NCBI RefSeq assembly: GCF_011617705.1
Contig: NZ_CP050154.1
Coordinates: 2,604,001 to 2,668,000 of the forward strand
Source: Brevibacterium limosum
GTDB lineage: Bacteria > Actinomycetota > Actinomycetes > Actinomycetales > Brevibacteriaceae
DNA: 64,000 nucleotides
Direction of reading: 5' to 3'
Part shown: positions 1-8,362 of the stretch, in pieces
Layout: every line of letters starts with the position of its first letter
How positions within the stretch are numbered: position 1 is the stretch's first letter
Translations under genes and position numbers: made by a program
Notes under the pieces: generated by a model
Seen by the model: only the letters and a program-made list of their open reading frames with translations
Database searches by the model: none
What the model was told of the DNA's origin: nothing

Positions 1-1
1 C

Positions 2-532
2 CGGCCGAACACCTGGTCGACGGTCAGGGAGTTCTCCCCCAGCGACATCGCCGACCTCAACGAGGTGCGCACGGTCTTCGATGTGCTCTCCTTCGAACTC
101 GCCGCTCAACGCCATACCCGTGAAGGGCTGGCCCGTCTGGAGGCCACGATGCTCCAGGGCCGTGAGCTCGCCGAGGCCGGAGACGTCGCCGGGGCTCATC
201 GCTGTGCCGCGGAATTCCATGCCATCGTCACAGAACTCTCGGGCAATGAGCTGCTCGGTGAGATCGGCGCCCTGTTGGATTCACGGATGCGATGGCAGCT
301 GAGTCAGCATGATGATCTCGCGGTCGTCGCCACCGAGCATGCTGAGCTCTTCGATGCGATCGCCCGCCGGGATCAGACGCTGGCCGGTTCGCTGGCCGCC
401 CGCCATCTGGGCACGAGTCAGGAGCAGCACGACAAGCATTCGAAGCGTCTGGCCGAAACCGGACCCGAGGAGGCTCAGGCCGATCCTGCCGCTGCCGGTC
501 CTGCCGCTGCAGATTCGGCTGTCGCCGACTGA
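2..532 (+). CDS. GntR-family regulator, C-terminal FCD domain (5' truncated)
   Basis: The reading frame is open from the window edge, so the winged-helix N-terminus and true start lie outside. The visible part begins with a linker of FCD-type GntR regulators (SPSDIADLNEVRTVFDVLS) and continues as an all-helical effector domain with FHAIVTELSGNELL, where the His is typical of the metal/effector pocket, and a closing EHAELFDAIARRD helix. The last 25 residues are Ala/Pro-rich. It is a DNA-binding repressor or activator and, by position, probably controls the convergent racemase/permease pair. Its 3' end overlaps the convergent racemase gene by 58 bases. The family is clear; the ligand is unknown. 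Confidence 0.85.
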   Translation, partial: RPNTWSTVREFSPSDIADLNEVRTVFDVLSFELAAQRHTREGLARLEATMLQGRELAEAGDVAGAHRCAAEFHAIVTELSGNELLGEIGALLDSRMRWQLSQHDDLAVVATEHAELFDAIARRDQTLAGSLAARHLGTSQEQHDKHSKRLAETGPEEAQADPAAAGPAAADSAVAD

Positions 533-1248
533 CCGAGCGGCCAGCCGCTGAGCTTCTTCTCACGGGCAGGCGCATAGGTGCGCACCTTCGACGTGCTCAG
601 CCCCAGTCCGACGAGTGATTCTGCCAAGCGCACGGCCGCCGCGACCCCGTCGACGACGGGCACAGAACAGCGCCGCGTGATCGTCGCTCCGAGCTCGGCC
701 ATCCCACCGCAGCCGAGCACGATGACCTCGGCACGGTCACGGTCGACCGCCTCGGCGGCCTGATCGGTGATCGCTTCGATCGCGGCCTGCGGATCCTCCT
801 CAAGCTCGAGCACGGCCATTCCCGAGGCCCGCACGGACACGCAGTGGGAGTCGAGACCGGCCAACAGCAGCCGGTCCTCGATGAGCGGGAGGGTCCGGTC
901 AAGCGTGGTGACGACGGAATAGCGACGGCCGAGGAACATCGCCAGGGCCGCCCCCGCCTCGGTGATGTCGATGACGGGCACGTCCAACAGCTCCTGCAGG
1001 CCTTCGCGACCGTGCTCTCCGTACCCGGCTTGGATCACGGCGTCGAATTCGCCGGGATATTTCAGGACGGCGTCCATGACGCCGAGCGCCGCGAGATGGC
1101 TTTCGACGTTGCCTTCGCAGGATTCGGCTCCGAATTCGGGGGTCAGCCCGATGATCTCGGTTCCCGCCGAGGCGGCCTGCCGTGCCACGCGGGCGATGCC
1201 CTCGGTCATGGACTCGGTCGTATTGACGTTGACGACGAGGATTCTCAC
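475..1248 (-). CDS. Asp/Glu/hydantoin racemase-superfamily protein lacking the first catalytic Cys
   Basis: A 257-residue cytosolic protein. The GTG start is preferred because GGAG sits 7 bases upstream and the frame opens 13 bases after the permease stop; a longer frame would run into the permease gene. The N-terminus (RILVVNVNTTESMT) and LGCGGMAEL near residue 180 are typical of hydantoin/allantoin racemases. These normally use two Cys about 105 residues apart. Cys180 is present, but the first motif reads AGYGEHG around residue 75 where the family has ACFGDPG, so Gly replaces Cys. A Gly/Cys pair is found in arylmalonate decarboxylase, so simple two-base racemization is doubtful. It is probably co-transcribed with the NCS1 permease. 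Confidence 0.8.
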   Translation of the reverse strand: MRILVVNVNTTESMTEGIARVARQAASAGTEIIGLTPEFGAESCEGNVESHLAALGVMDAVLKYPGEFDAVIQAGYGEHGREGLQELLDVPVIDITEAGAALAMFLGRRYSVVTTLDRTLPLIEDRLLLAGLDSHCVSVRASGMAVLELEEDPQAAIEAITDQAAEAVDRDRAEVIVLGCGGMAELGATITRRCSVPVVDGVAAAVRLAESLVGLGLSTSKVRTYAPAREKKLSGWPLGQSATAESAAAGPAAAGSA

Positions 1249-1261
1249 GATTCGGCTCCGA

Positions 1262-2779
1262 TCAGTGGTGGGTCGGGACGGCGATCTCCTCACCGTCGAC
1301 CTCACGGAAGGTGAAGTCGCGGCGGGCGATGACGAAGTAGATGAGCGCGGCGATCGCGGCCCCGGAGAACCAGGAGAACTCGGAGATGCCGGAGAACGCG
1401 GGCACGAGTGCGAAGACCAGTGAGATCGCCGAGGCGGGGATGAAGGCTCCGATGGCTCGCCAGTTGACTCCGCGGTGGTAGAAGTACTCACCGTCGCCGG
1501 CTTCGGTGTAGAGCTGGGGCACGTTGACCTTCGTTCTGCGCACCACCCAGTAGTCGACCATGATCACACCGAACAGGGGTCCGAGCAGGGCACCGAGTCC
1601 GCCGAGGAAGTAGACGATGACCACCGGTGAGTCATACAGATTCCAGGGCAGGATGACGAAGCCGATGACGGCCGAGATGATGGCGGCACTGCGGAAGTTC
1701 AGGTGGCGCGGGAACAGGTTCGTCAGCGCATAGGTCGGGGCGACGAAGTTCGCCATGAGGTTGACCGCGACGGTGAGCAGGAGCAGCGACAGCGACGCGA
1801 GAACGAGCAGGACCGGACTGCCGATGGACTGGACGATATCGGCCGGTGAGGTGATGACGGTGCCGTCGATCCTGTACTGCGCGCCGGCCAGAGAGATGAC
1901 GACGAGTCCGAAGACGAGCATATTCACCGGGATGCCCCAGAAGTTGCCGACGACGATCGAGCCGCGCTTCTTCGCGGCCCTCGTGAAGTCGGAGAAGTTG
2001 AGGACGAAGGTGCCGTAGATGGACACCCACAGCGCGCCTCCGCCGAAGATGTGCGCCCACATCTCCCAGCCGCTGAGCGCGTCGTCGGTCGACCACGCGA
2101 TGGAGAAGTCGACGCGGATGAGCATCCAGACGGCAAGGGCGAGGAATGTCACGAGGATGATCGGTCCGGCGATGGCTTCGTAGCGGCGGATCATCTCCAT
2201 CCCGTAGCTGACGATGATGACTTGGATGACCCACAGCAGGGTGAAGGAGAACCAGCCGAGCCCGGAGAGTCCGAGGAATTCGGCATCGGCCCATGACTGC
2301 AGTCCGGGGAACATCGTCAGCAGCATGACGTTGAGTACGCTCGAGGCCAGGTAGGTCTGGATGCCGAACCAGGCGATGGCGACGATGCCCCGCACCGAGG
2401 CGGCCAGCTGGGCCCCGTGGATGCCGAAGGAGATCCGGCTCATCACCGGATAGGGCACTCCGGTCTTGTATCCCATGAACCCGGAGAGGGTGAGCAGGAA
2501 GAACAGCAGAGCCGCACCGACGAGGAGCGCCACCAGGATCTGCCAGGCTCCGAGGCCGAGGGCGAAGAGTCCGAGTGCGAAGCCGTAGTTGCCCAGAGAG
2601 TGCACATCGTTGGCCCACAGAGTGAAGACGCTGTAGGCCGTCCAGCTGCGGCCCTCCTTGCGGGCAGGGGCGAGGTCCGCATTGTAGAAGCGCGGACTGA
2701 TGCGATGGGCCGCCAGCTGTTCGGGGCTGGGCCCCAGGCGTGTGGGCACCGGCGCCCCCGCCGTCTCGGTCTTCCTCAT
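1262..2779 (-). CDS. NCS1-family permease (allantoin/hydantoin/nucleobase type)
   Basis: A 505-residue integral membrane protein with about 12 hydrophobic segments. The N-terminal region has the NCS1 pattern (ISPRFYNADLAPA, then WTAYSVFTLWANDVHSLGNYGFALGLF), as in Mhp1-type hydantoin and allantoin transporters. The ATG start has AAGGAG 9 bases upstream; a longer in-frame extension has no such site. The next gene is a hydantoin-racemase-superfamily protein 13 bases downstream, so the pair probably imports and begins processing a hydantoin, allantoin or other 5-membered ureide. The substrate cannot be read from sequence. Likely sodium or proton coupled. Confidence 0.87.
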   Translation of the reverse strand: MRKTETAGAPVPTRLGPSPEQLAAHRISPRFYNADLAPARKEGRSWTAYSVFTLWANDVHSLGNYGFALGLFALGLGAWQILVALLVGAALLFFLLTLSGFMGYKTGVPYPVMSRISFGIHGAQLAASVRGIVAIAWFGIQTYLASSVLNVMLLTMFPGLQSWADAEFLGLSGLGWFSFTLLWVIQVIIVSYGMEMIRRYEAIAGPIILVTFLALAVWMLIRVDFSIAWSTDDALSGWEMWAHIFGGGALWVSIYGTFVLNFSDFTRAAKKRGSIVVGNFWGIPVNMLVFGLVVISLAGAQYRIDGTVITSPADIVQSIGSPVLLVLASLSLLLLTVAVNLMANFVAPTYALTNLFPRHLNFRSAAIISAVIGFVILPWNLYDSPVVIVYFLGGLGALLGPLFGVIMVDYWVVRRTKVNVPQLYTEAGDGEYFYHRGVNWRAIGAFIPASAISLVFALVPAFSGISEFSWFSGAAIAALIYFVIARRDFTFREVDGEEIAVPTHH

Positions 2780-3079
2780 GCAGTCCGCTCCTTGGATCCG
2801 ATCACGCCAAACTGGGATACCAAATGTGGAAACACAGCTCTGTGGCATCGATAACCTGACCAGTTCAGAGTAACCCAGCTCACACCGTGCTGGCAATGAA
2901 GCGAGCGGGACGAATTCGTCTTGACCAGATTCGAAGCGGCCGGGCAGGGCCACGCAAGACGAGGGATCGACCTCAGCATGCCCGATACCAGGTGTCTATC
3001 GGATGGCATACCATTCGTGCTCTGACTGGGCATTTCAGCTGGTCATGGGCGATGCGTCCGACAGCGGCCGTTGCGGTCC
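2780..3079. other. 300-base gene-free region upstream of the permease, with GntR-like half palindromes
   Basis: This gap separates the permease start from the 3' end of the next transporter. Two GntR/FCD-like palindromes are visible: CTGGGATACCAA at 2812-2823 (reverse TTGGTATCCCAG) and ATGGCATACCAT at 3003-3014. Both resemble TGGTATACCA-type operators of FCD regulators. I see no reading frame with family signature and no RNA gene. The permease promoter must lie here, but no convincing -35/-10 pair was identified. Confidence 0.35.
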
Positions 3080-4573
3080 TCAGTCTTCGTGTTCGACGTC
3101 CTTGGCGGTCGGGTCCCAGGCGACGATGCCGACGGCGATCGCACCGGCCAGCGGTGCACAGGCGACGATCCAGAACACTCCCGTGCCCAGAGAGGCCGCA
3201 AGGATCGGGAACATGATGAGCGAGACGATGGAGAAGGCACGCAGGACGGACTGGTTGAAGCCGATGCCGATTCCGCGCAGCCGCGTCGGATAGGACAGGG
3301 TCGCATAGTTCATGAGGTTCGCTCCCGGTCCGCCGGCCTGCGCGAAGACGAAGGCTGCGAGCATGGCCACGGCGACGAGGACGAGGGCCCCGTTCGGGAT
3401 TCCCACGATGGCCAGCGTGCCCAGTGCCGCGGCCTGAATGGCGAATCCGGTCAGGGTGATCTTCCGGGTTCCGAAGCGGTTGATGATGCTCATGCCCAAC
3501 AGTCCGCCGAGCGTGCCGAAGCCCAGATTGATGACCAGTGAGGCGATGATCGTGACCAGCGGAGTCTGGTGGAAGAGCGTGGTGATGATGAGTGGGGTGC
3601 CGTAGGCGACGGCGTTGTAGCCGAAGGTCGAGAACACGGAGACGCAGAGTGCGACGATGGTGCGCACCCGGTAACGCGGGGAGAAGAGTTCGGCGAAGCC
3701 GCTCCACCGCCCTCCCCGGACCGGAGCGGCCGAGGCATTCGGGGTCTCGCGCTCATCTGCGGGAGCGAGTTCGACATTGAGGTTGTGATGGCTGCGCATG
3801 ACCTCGACGGCACCTCGCAGATCGCCCTGGTTGGCCAGCCATTCGGGTGATTCGGCGAGGTAGCGGCGGCGGACGAGGAGGACGATGAGGGCCGGGACGG
3901 CACCGAAGCCGACGACGATGCGCCACAGGATCGCATGCTGGTCGTAGGGCAGGGCGATGAAGATGATGAGCACGATGACGTAGCCCATTCCGGTGGCGAA
4001 GTACCAGGCCGGGGACCAGGCGTTGACGCGCTGTGACCGGCTTCCCTTGCCTTTGAGCTTGGAGAACTCGGCGAGGAACGCCATCGCCACCGGCAGGTCG
4101 AGCCCGACGCCGATGCCCATGACGAAGCGGAAGGCGATGAGGACCCATTCGTTCGGTGCCGCTGCACAGCCGATGGCGGCGACGACGAAGAAGACCATAT
4201 CGGCCATGAACAGCTTGTAGCGCCCGAACCGGTCGACGAGGTAACCGCCGAAGAGAGCGCCGATGACGGCTCCGACCATGATCGAGGCGTTGACGAGTCC
4301 GGTCATGAAACCGGAGAGGCCGAACTGCTCCTTGATGGCCGTGATGCCGAAGGCCAGGGAGGAGAAGTCATAGGCATCCATGAAGATCCCGCCGAGGGCG
4401 AGGATGATGACTGCCGTCGTCTTCGTCCCCTGGGAACCGAATTCGGCGAGGGTCGAGTGGATATCGGCCGCGGAGGCCACGATGCGCGGCGCTTCTGGGC
4501 CAGAGAGCGCCTGAGCGCCGGATGGCGTCTGAGCCGCTGACGCGGAAGAATCTGATGAAGTCACAGTCGACAA
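3080..4573 (-). CDS. MFS transporter, sugar/metabolite:H+ symporter type
   Basis: About 497 residues with 12 predicted membrane segments. GGYLVDRFGRYKLFMAD follows TM2, the MFS motif A. RFVMGIGVGLDLPVAMAFLAEFS and RRRYLAESPEWLANQGD are typical of the sugar/organic-acid symporter subfamily. The N-terminal 40 residues are Ser/Ala-rich and probably cytosolic. The start is uncertain: TTG at 4573 has GAGGG about 8 bases upstream, and a GTG lies 9 bases further in. It is transcribed with or just after the FMN monooxygenase gene upstream (142-base gap), so it may import that enzyme's substrate. The substrate is unknown. Confidence 0.8.
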   Translation of the reverse strand: MSTVTSSDSSASAAQTPSGAQALSGPEAPRIVASAADIHSTLAEFGSQGTKTTAVIILALGGIFMDAYDFSSLAFGITAIKEQFGLSGFMTGLVNASIMVGAVIGALFGGYLVDRFGRYKLFMADMVFFVVAAIGCAAAPNEWVLIAFRFVMGIGVGLDLPVAMAFLAEFSKLKGKGSRSQRVNAWSPAWYFATGMGYVIVLIIFIALPYDQHAILWRIVVGFGAVPALIVLLVRRRYLAESPEWLANQGDLRGAVEVMRSHHNLNVELAPADERETPNASAAPVRGGRWSGFAELFSPRYRVRTIVALCVSVFSTFGYNAVAYGTPLIITTLFHQTPLVTIIASLVINLGFGTLGGLLGMSIINRFGTRKITLTGFAIQAAALGTLAIVGIPNGALVLVAVAMLAAFVFAQAGGPGANLMNYATLSYPTRLRGIGIGFNQSVLRAFSIVSLIMFPILAASLGTGVFWIVACAPLAGAIAVGIVAWDPTAKDVEHED

Positions 4574-4715
4574 GTATCGGACCCTCGCCGCTGATCATCG
4601 ATTCCCGTTGTCACACTTCGTCACCGGAGCAGAGAACGCGGTCGGCGGATCGGGAGACGGCCGCAGACTCCGGCGGTCTGCGGCCGTGTCCCGATGCCGG
4701 CTCACACTGGGCGAA

Positions 4716-6095
4716 TCAGACGCGCGCACCCTCGCCGAGGCGGTACCGGGCACCCGTGTGGTCCTCGGCCAGGCGGGGGCCGGCTCCGGTGAGCTGTTCG
4801 CGCACAGTGGCATCGGCGACCGGTTCGGGCAGGAGGCCGCGGCGGCGCAGTTCCGGTGAGACGTATTTCGTGAAGCGTTCGGCATCGGCTGGGCGCACGG
4901 CCGCAGCGATGTTGAACCCGTCGATATCAGCCTCGGTCATCCAGCGTTCGAACTCGTCGACGATCGTCGCCGGTGAGCCCGTGATGACCGGTCCGCGCCC
5001 GCCGAGGGCGACGAACTCAGCGAGGTCGCGGATCGTCCACGGCTTATCTCCGGCCATGGTGGTGAATGAGGCGAGCGCGGACTGGTTGGCTTCGGTCGAC
5101 ACGTATTCGAGGGTGTCCTCAGGTGAGGCGCCGGAGAGGTCGATTCCGGTCCATCCGCCGAACAGAGACAGGGCCGATTCGGTGTCGACGTAGCGACGGT
5201 AGTCAGCGAGCCGGGCCTCCGCCGCTTCATCCGTGTCATCGACGATGACGGTGGCCAGGGCGAAGATCTTCACCGCGTCACGGGCCCGTCCGCGCTCTTC
5301 GAGTCCGTCGCGGACTTTGTCGACCCAGCTGCGCAGGATCTCCGGGGTCGGTCCGGAGAAGAAGATCGCCTCTGCGTGGTCGAGCGCGAATTCCTGCCCG
5401 CGCTTGGACGCGCCGGCCTGGAAGAGCAGCGGGGTGCCTTGCGGTCCGGGGACGGCGAGCGCCTGACCGGGGACGGTGAAGAACTTGCCCTCGTGTCCGA
5501 TGTCGTGGACCTCGTTCGGATCGACGAAGACGTTGGCGTCGGCATCGGCCTTGAGCGCGTCCGGGGTGATCGAGCCCTCGAACAGTTTGTACATGACCTC
5601 CATGAACTCGTCGGCCCGGTCATAGCGCTCATCGTGCGGGATCTGACCCTTGAGCCCGAGGTTGCGGGCGGCGGAGTCGACATAGCTGGTGACGATGTTC
5701 CAGGCGACGCGTCCGTTGGTGAAGTGGTCGAGGGTGGTCAGGGTGCGGGCGAGCAGGTAGGGCTTCTCGTAGGTCACCGAGGCGGTCACTCCGAAGCCCA
5801 GTGTCTTCGTGGCTGCGGCCATGGCGGGGACTGCCACCAGAGGGTCGAGCAGCGGGAACTGCACTCCCGCGCGGTTCGTGACATCGGCGTTGCCGCCGTA
5901 TACGTCGTAGACGCCGAGGATGTCGGCGAGGAAGAGTGAGGAGAATCCGCCGTCTTCGAGTGTCTTGGCCAGATCGGTCCAGAAGGACAGCTGGGTGAAT
6001 TCGTCGACGCGTGATTCCGGGTGGCGCCACAGTCCGGGTGACTGGTGGACCGGTGTCATCATGTCGAAGGCGTTGAACAGGATCGGTTTCGTCAT
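4716..6095 (-). CDS. NtaA/SnaA/DszA-type FMN-dependent monooxygenase
   Basis: A 459-residue flavin monooxygenase of the bacterial luciferase-like superfamily. The start MTKPILFNAFDMMTPVHQSPGLWRH, the NIVTSYVDSAARNLGL segment, ERYDRADEFMEVMYKLFEGS, and LLFQAGASKRGQEFALDHAEAIFF are hallmarks of the nitrilotriacetate monooxygenase/DszA branch. These enzymes use FMNH2 from a separate reductase to oxygenate sulfones, aminopolycarboxylates or pristinamycin-type substrates. A matching flavin reductase gene lies at 7770-8300, and MFS genes sit on both sides, so the block looks like a transport-plus-oxygenation unit for one small molecule. The substrate is not deducible. Confidence 0.9.
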   Translation of the reverse strand: MTKPILFNAFDMMTPVHQSPGLWRHPESRVDEFTQLSFWTDLAKTLEDGGFSSLFLADILGVYDVYGGNADVTNRAGVQFPLLDPLVAVPAMAAATKTLGFGVTASVTYEKPYLLARTLTTLDHFTNGRVAWNIVTSYVDSAARNLGLKGQIPHDERYDRADEFMEVMYKLFEGSITPDALKADADANVFVDPNEVHDIGHEGKFFTVPGQALAVPGPQGTPLLFQAGASKRGQEFALDHAEAIFFSGPTPEILRSWVDKVRDGLEERGRARDAVKIFALATVIVDDTDEAAEARLADYRRYVDTESALSLFGGWTGIDLSGASPEDTLEYVSTEANQSALASFTTMAGDKPWTIRDLAEFVALGGRGPVITGSPATIVDEFERWMTEADIDGFNIAAAVRPADAERFTKYVSPELRRRGLLPEPVADATVREQLTGAGPRLAEDHTGARYRLGEGARV

Positions 6096-6153
6096 GGGTG
6101 TCTCCTCTTTCAGGTGGTGCGGTGAGAATGGGCCGAGGAATCGGCCGGCGCGT

Positions 6154-7482
6154 TCATGCGGTGCGGGCGAGTGCTCGAGCGGGGTCCTTTGCGCCGATGG
6201 CGGCGATGAGCGAGAGCAGGCACAGCAGGCTGAGGTAGCCGCAGATGAGCCAGGGCGAGTGGCCTCCGGCGACGTAGAGCAGGGCAGCGACCATCGGCAT
6301 GATTCCGCCGCCGATGACGGTGCCCAGCTGGTAGCCCATGTTCACTCCGGAGTAGCGGACTTCGATGGGGAACTGTTCGGCGAACCACGCGGCCTGGGGG
6401 CCGTAGACGGCGTCGTGGGCGAGGTTCATGCCGAGGATGACGACCAGTGGCAGCAGTCCCAAGGGGCCTGCGTCGAGGAAGGCGAAGAAGATCCATCCGA
6501 ACACGGCGATGCCGATGAGTCCGAAGATGGTCACGGGTTTGCGGCCGAGTCTGTCCGAGGCCCATCCCCAGGCCGGTCCGGTCACCAGGCCCACTGCAGA
6601 GGCGATCATCACGGCCGTGACTCCCGATGTCGAGTCGCCGCGGTTCTCTGCCAGGTAGCTGAGCATGTAGACGGTGATGAGGTAGAAGACGCTGTTCTGT
6701 GCCAGGCGCAGTCCGATCGTGACGAGCAGGATCTTCGGGTGCGCCGTGATGACCTCGCGCAGCGGGGCCTTGGCGACTTTTCCGGAGTCCTTGAGCTCTT
6801 GGAACTCGGGCGCATCGGAGACGCCGAGGCGGATCCACAGTCCCAATGCCACGAGCAGTGCGGAGGCGAGGAAGGGGATGCGCCACCCGAACGCCTCGAA
6901 CTGCTCGGCGCTCATGAGATTCTGGACGAGGAAGAAGGCGCTGGTGGCCAGCAGCATGCCCGCCGCTGATCCGATCTGTGTGAAGGATCCGAAGAGTCCG
7001 CGCTTGCGGGCAGGTGCGTGTTCGACCGACAGCAGAGCCGATCCGCCCCATTCGGCTCCGGCCGACAGGCCCTGCACAATGCGCAGGATGACGAGGGAGA
7101 CCGCGGCCCACCACCCGATGGCGTCGAAGTTCGGGACCAGACCGATGAGCGTCGACGCCGTCCCCATGGACAGCAGGGATACGACGAGCAGGGCCTTGCG
7201 TCCGACCCGATCGCCGAGGTGGCCGGCGACGATTCCGCCCAAGGGTCGGGCGAAGAAGCCGACGGCGAGGGTGGCGAAGGAAGCGAGCCGGCTGCCGAGT
7301 TCGCTGTCGGAGGGGAAGAACTGGACGTTGAAGATCAGAGCTGCGGCGGTGCCGTAGAGGTAGAAGTCGTACCACTCGATCGTCGTCCCGGCGAAGGCCG
7401 AGGCCAGCACCCGCTTCTTTCCGGACAGGAACCGCTGCGGCGGGTCCTGGGTGCTCGGTGCGGTGACCGGCGTCTGCGTCAT
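6154..7482 (-). CDS. MFS transporter, metabolite:H+ symporter (MHS) family
   Basis: A 442-residue, 12-TM protein. GTTIEWYDFYLYGTAAALIF at the N-terminus and GHLGDRVGRKALLVVSLL are the MHS-family signatures shared with shikimate, proline/betaine and alpha-ketoglutarate permeases. RIVQGLSAGAEWGGSALLSVEHAP is the conserved loop before TM5. It lies 58 bases upstream of the FMN monooxygenase on the same strand, probably in one operon, and diverges from the flavin reductase gene. Probably imports an organic acid or amide oxidized by the monooxygenase; inference from context only. Confidence 0.87.
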   Translation of the reverse strand: MTQTPVTAPSTQDPPQRFLSGKKRVLASAFAGTTIEWYDFYLYGTAAALIFNVQFFPSDSELGSRLASFATLAVGFFARPLGGIVAGHLGDRVGRKALLVVSLLSMGTASTLIGLVPNFDAIGWWAAVSLVILRIVQGLSAGAEWGGSALLSVEHAPARKRGLFGSFTQIGSAAGMLLATSAFFLVQNLMSAEQFEAFGWRIPFLASALLVALGLWIRLGVSDAPEFQELKDSGKVAKAPLREVITAHPKILLVTIGLRLAQNSVFYLITVYMLSYLAENRGDSTSGVTAVMIASAVGLVTGPAWGWASDRLGRKPVTIFGLIGIAVFGWIFFAFLDAGPLGLLPLVVILGMNLAHDAVYGPQAAWFAEQFPIEVRYSGVNMGYQLGTVIGGGIMPMVAALLYVAGGHSPWLICGYLSLLCLLSLIAAIGAKDPARALARTA

Positions 7483-7604
7483 CTGGTGCTCCTATAGCGC
7501 GGGATTCGGGTGACTCGCTGTCATGCGAATGCGTGTTTCGCTGAGCAATCTATGTCCGGACCTCGCTGGCACCTGCATGCGTGCGTCACGTCCCGACTCT
7601 CGGC

Positions 7605-7640
7605 GTCATATGAGGTCATAAGACGTCTTCATATGACCTC
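7605..7640. promoter_or_regulatory. nested inverted repeats in the divergent transporter/flavin-reductase promoter region
   Basis: The 287-base divergent gap 7483-7769 contains overlapping dyads: GTCATATGA (7605-7613) with TCATATGAC (7629-7637), GAGGTCAT (7612-7619) with ATGACCTC (7633-7640), and a perfect AAGACGTCTT (7620-7629) between them. The AT-rich symmetric block stands out from its GC-rich surroundings and is placed to control both divergent transcripts. Probably an operator for a regulator not encoded in this block. Confidence 0.5.
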
Positions 7641-7769
7641 GGCCACGACTTCGGCGCTTCCGCTTTGCAATGATCGAGCCCATCGGCACGAACTGACGCG
7701 CCCATCTGCTTGGTCTGCTCAACACAACAGCAGACACACAGACGATCACACGAACACAGAGGTGAAGGA

Positions 7770-8300
7770 ATGACGCTCTTGGCAGACCCCACCGCACTAT
7801 CACCGGCACCGGCGGCTCCCGCAACACCTGAGAATCTCCGCGAGACCTTCTCGCACTTCCCTCAGGGGGTGGCCTTCATCGGCGCCGAGGTCGATGCGGC
7901 ACCGTTGGGCCTCGTCGCCTCCACGCTCACCGTCGGCGTCTCTCTCGACCCGCCGCTGGTCAGCGTCGCGGTTCAGAACTCATCGACCACGTGGCCGACC
8001 CTGCGCCGGGCCCCGGAGCTCGGGATCTCCCTGCTGGGCTCCGATCAGGAGCACCTGGCCAGGCAGCTGGCGGCGAAGGACCGCAGTCGGCGCTTCACGG
8101 GCGTCACCTCCGAGGTCACGGCCGGAGGCGGGCTGACGATTCCCGGCAGCTCGGCTTTCCTCTGGACCAGGCTCTACGAGGAGGTTGCGGCCGGCGATCA
8201 CACCGTAGCTCTGCTCGAGATCCTCGGCACCCGAAATGACGATGGGCCCGAAGCCCTGGTCTTCCACCGCAGTGAGTTCAAGGGCCTGCGCGTCTCCTGA
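7770..8300 (+). CDS. FMN reductase, flavin-reductase-like (HpaC/NtaB type)
   Basis: 176 residues. The ATG at 7770 follows AGAGGTGAAGGA and fits the family length; upstream extension adds a polar stretch without homology. NLRETFSHFPQGVAFIGA, PLGLVASTLTVGVSLDPPLVSVAV and SSTTWPTLR are the flavin-binding features of the split-barrel flavin reductases that supply FMNH2 to two-component monooxygenases. The divergent partner operon contains an NtaA/DszA-like oxygenase, the usual client. Soluble and cytosolic; uses NAD(P)H to reduce free flavin. Confidence 0.88.
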   Translation: MTLLADPTALSPAPAAPATPENLRETFSHFPQGVAFIGAEVDAAPLGLVASTLTVGVSLDPPLVSVAVQNSSTTWPTLRRAPELGISLLGSDQEHLARQLAAKDRSRRFTGVTSEVTAGGGLTIPGSSAFLWTRLYEEVAAGDHTVALLEILGTRNDDGPEALVFHRSEFKGLRVS

Positions 8301-8327
8301 CCCTGTCTGCCCCGTGACATGGGGCTC

Positions 8328-8356
8328 TTGACCTGGATTCGAACTCGTGTTCGAAT
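8328..8356 (+). promoter_or_regulatory. promoter with embedded LexA (SOS) box for the radical SAM gene
   Basis: A -35 TTGACC (8328-8333), 17-base spacer and -10-like TCGAAT (8351-8356) end 6 bases before the ATG at 8363. A perfect dyad ATTCGAAC-N4-GTTCGAAT (8337-8356) covers the spacer and -10. It matches the actinobacterial LexA consensus CGAAC-N4-GTTCG. LexA binding here would occlude RNA polymerase, so the gene should be DNA-damage induced. Confidence 0.8.
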
Positions 8357-8362
8357 GAAGTC

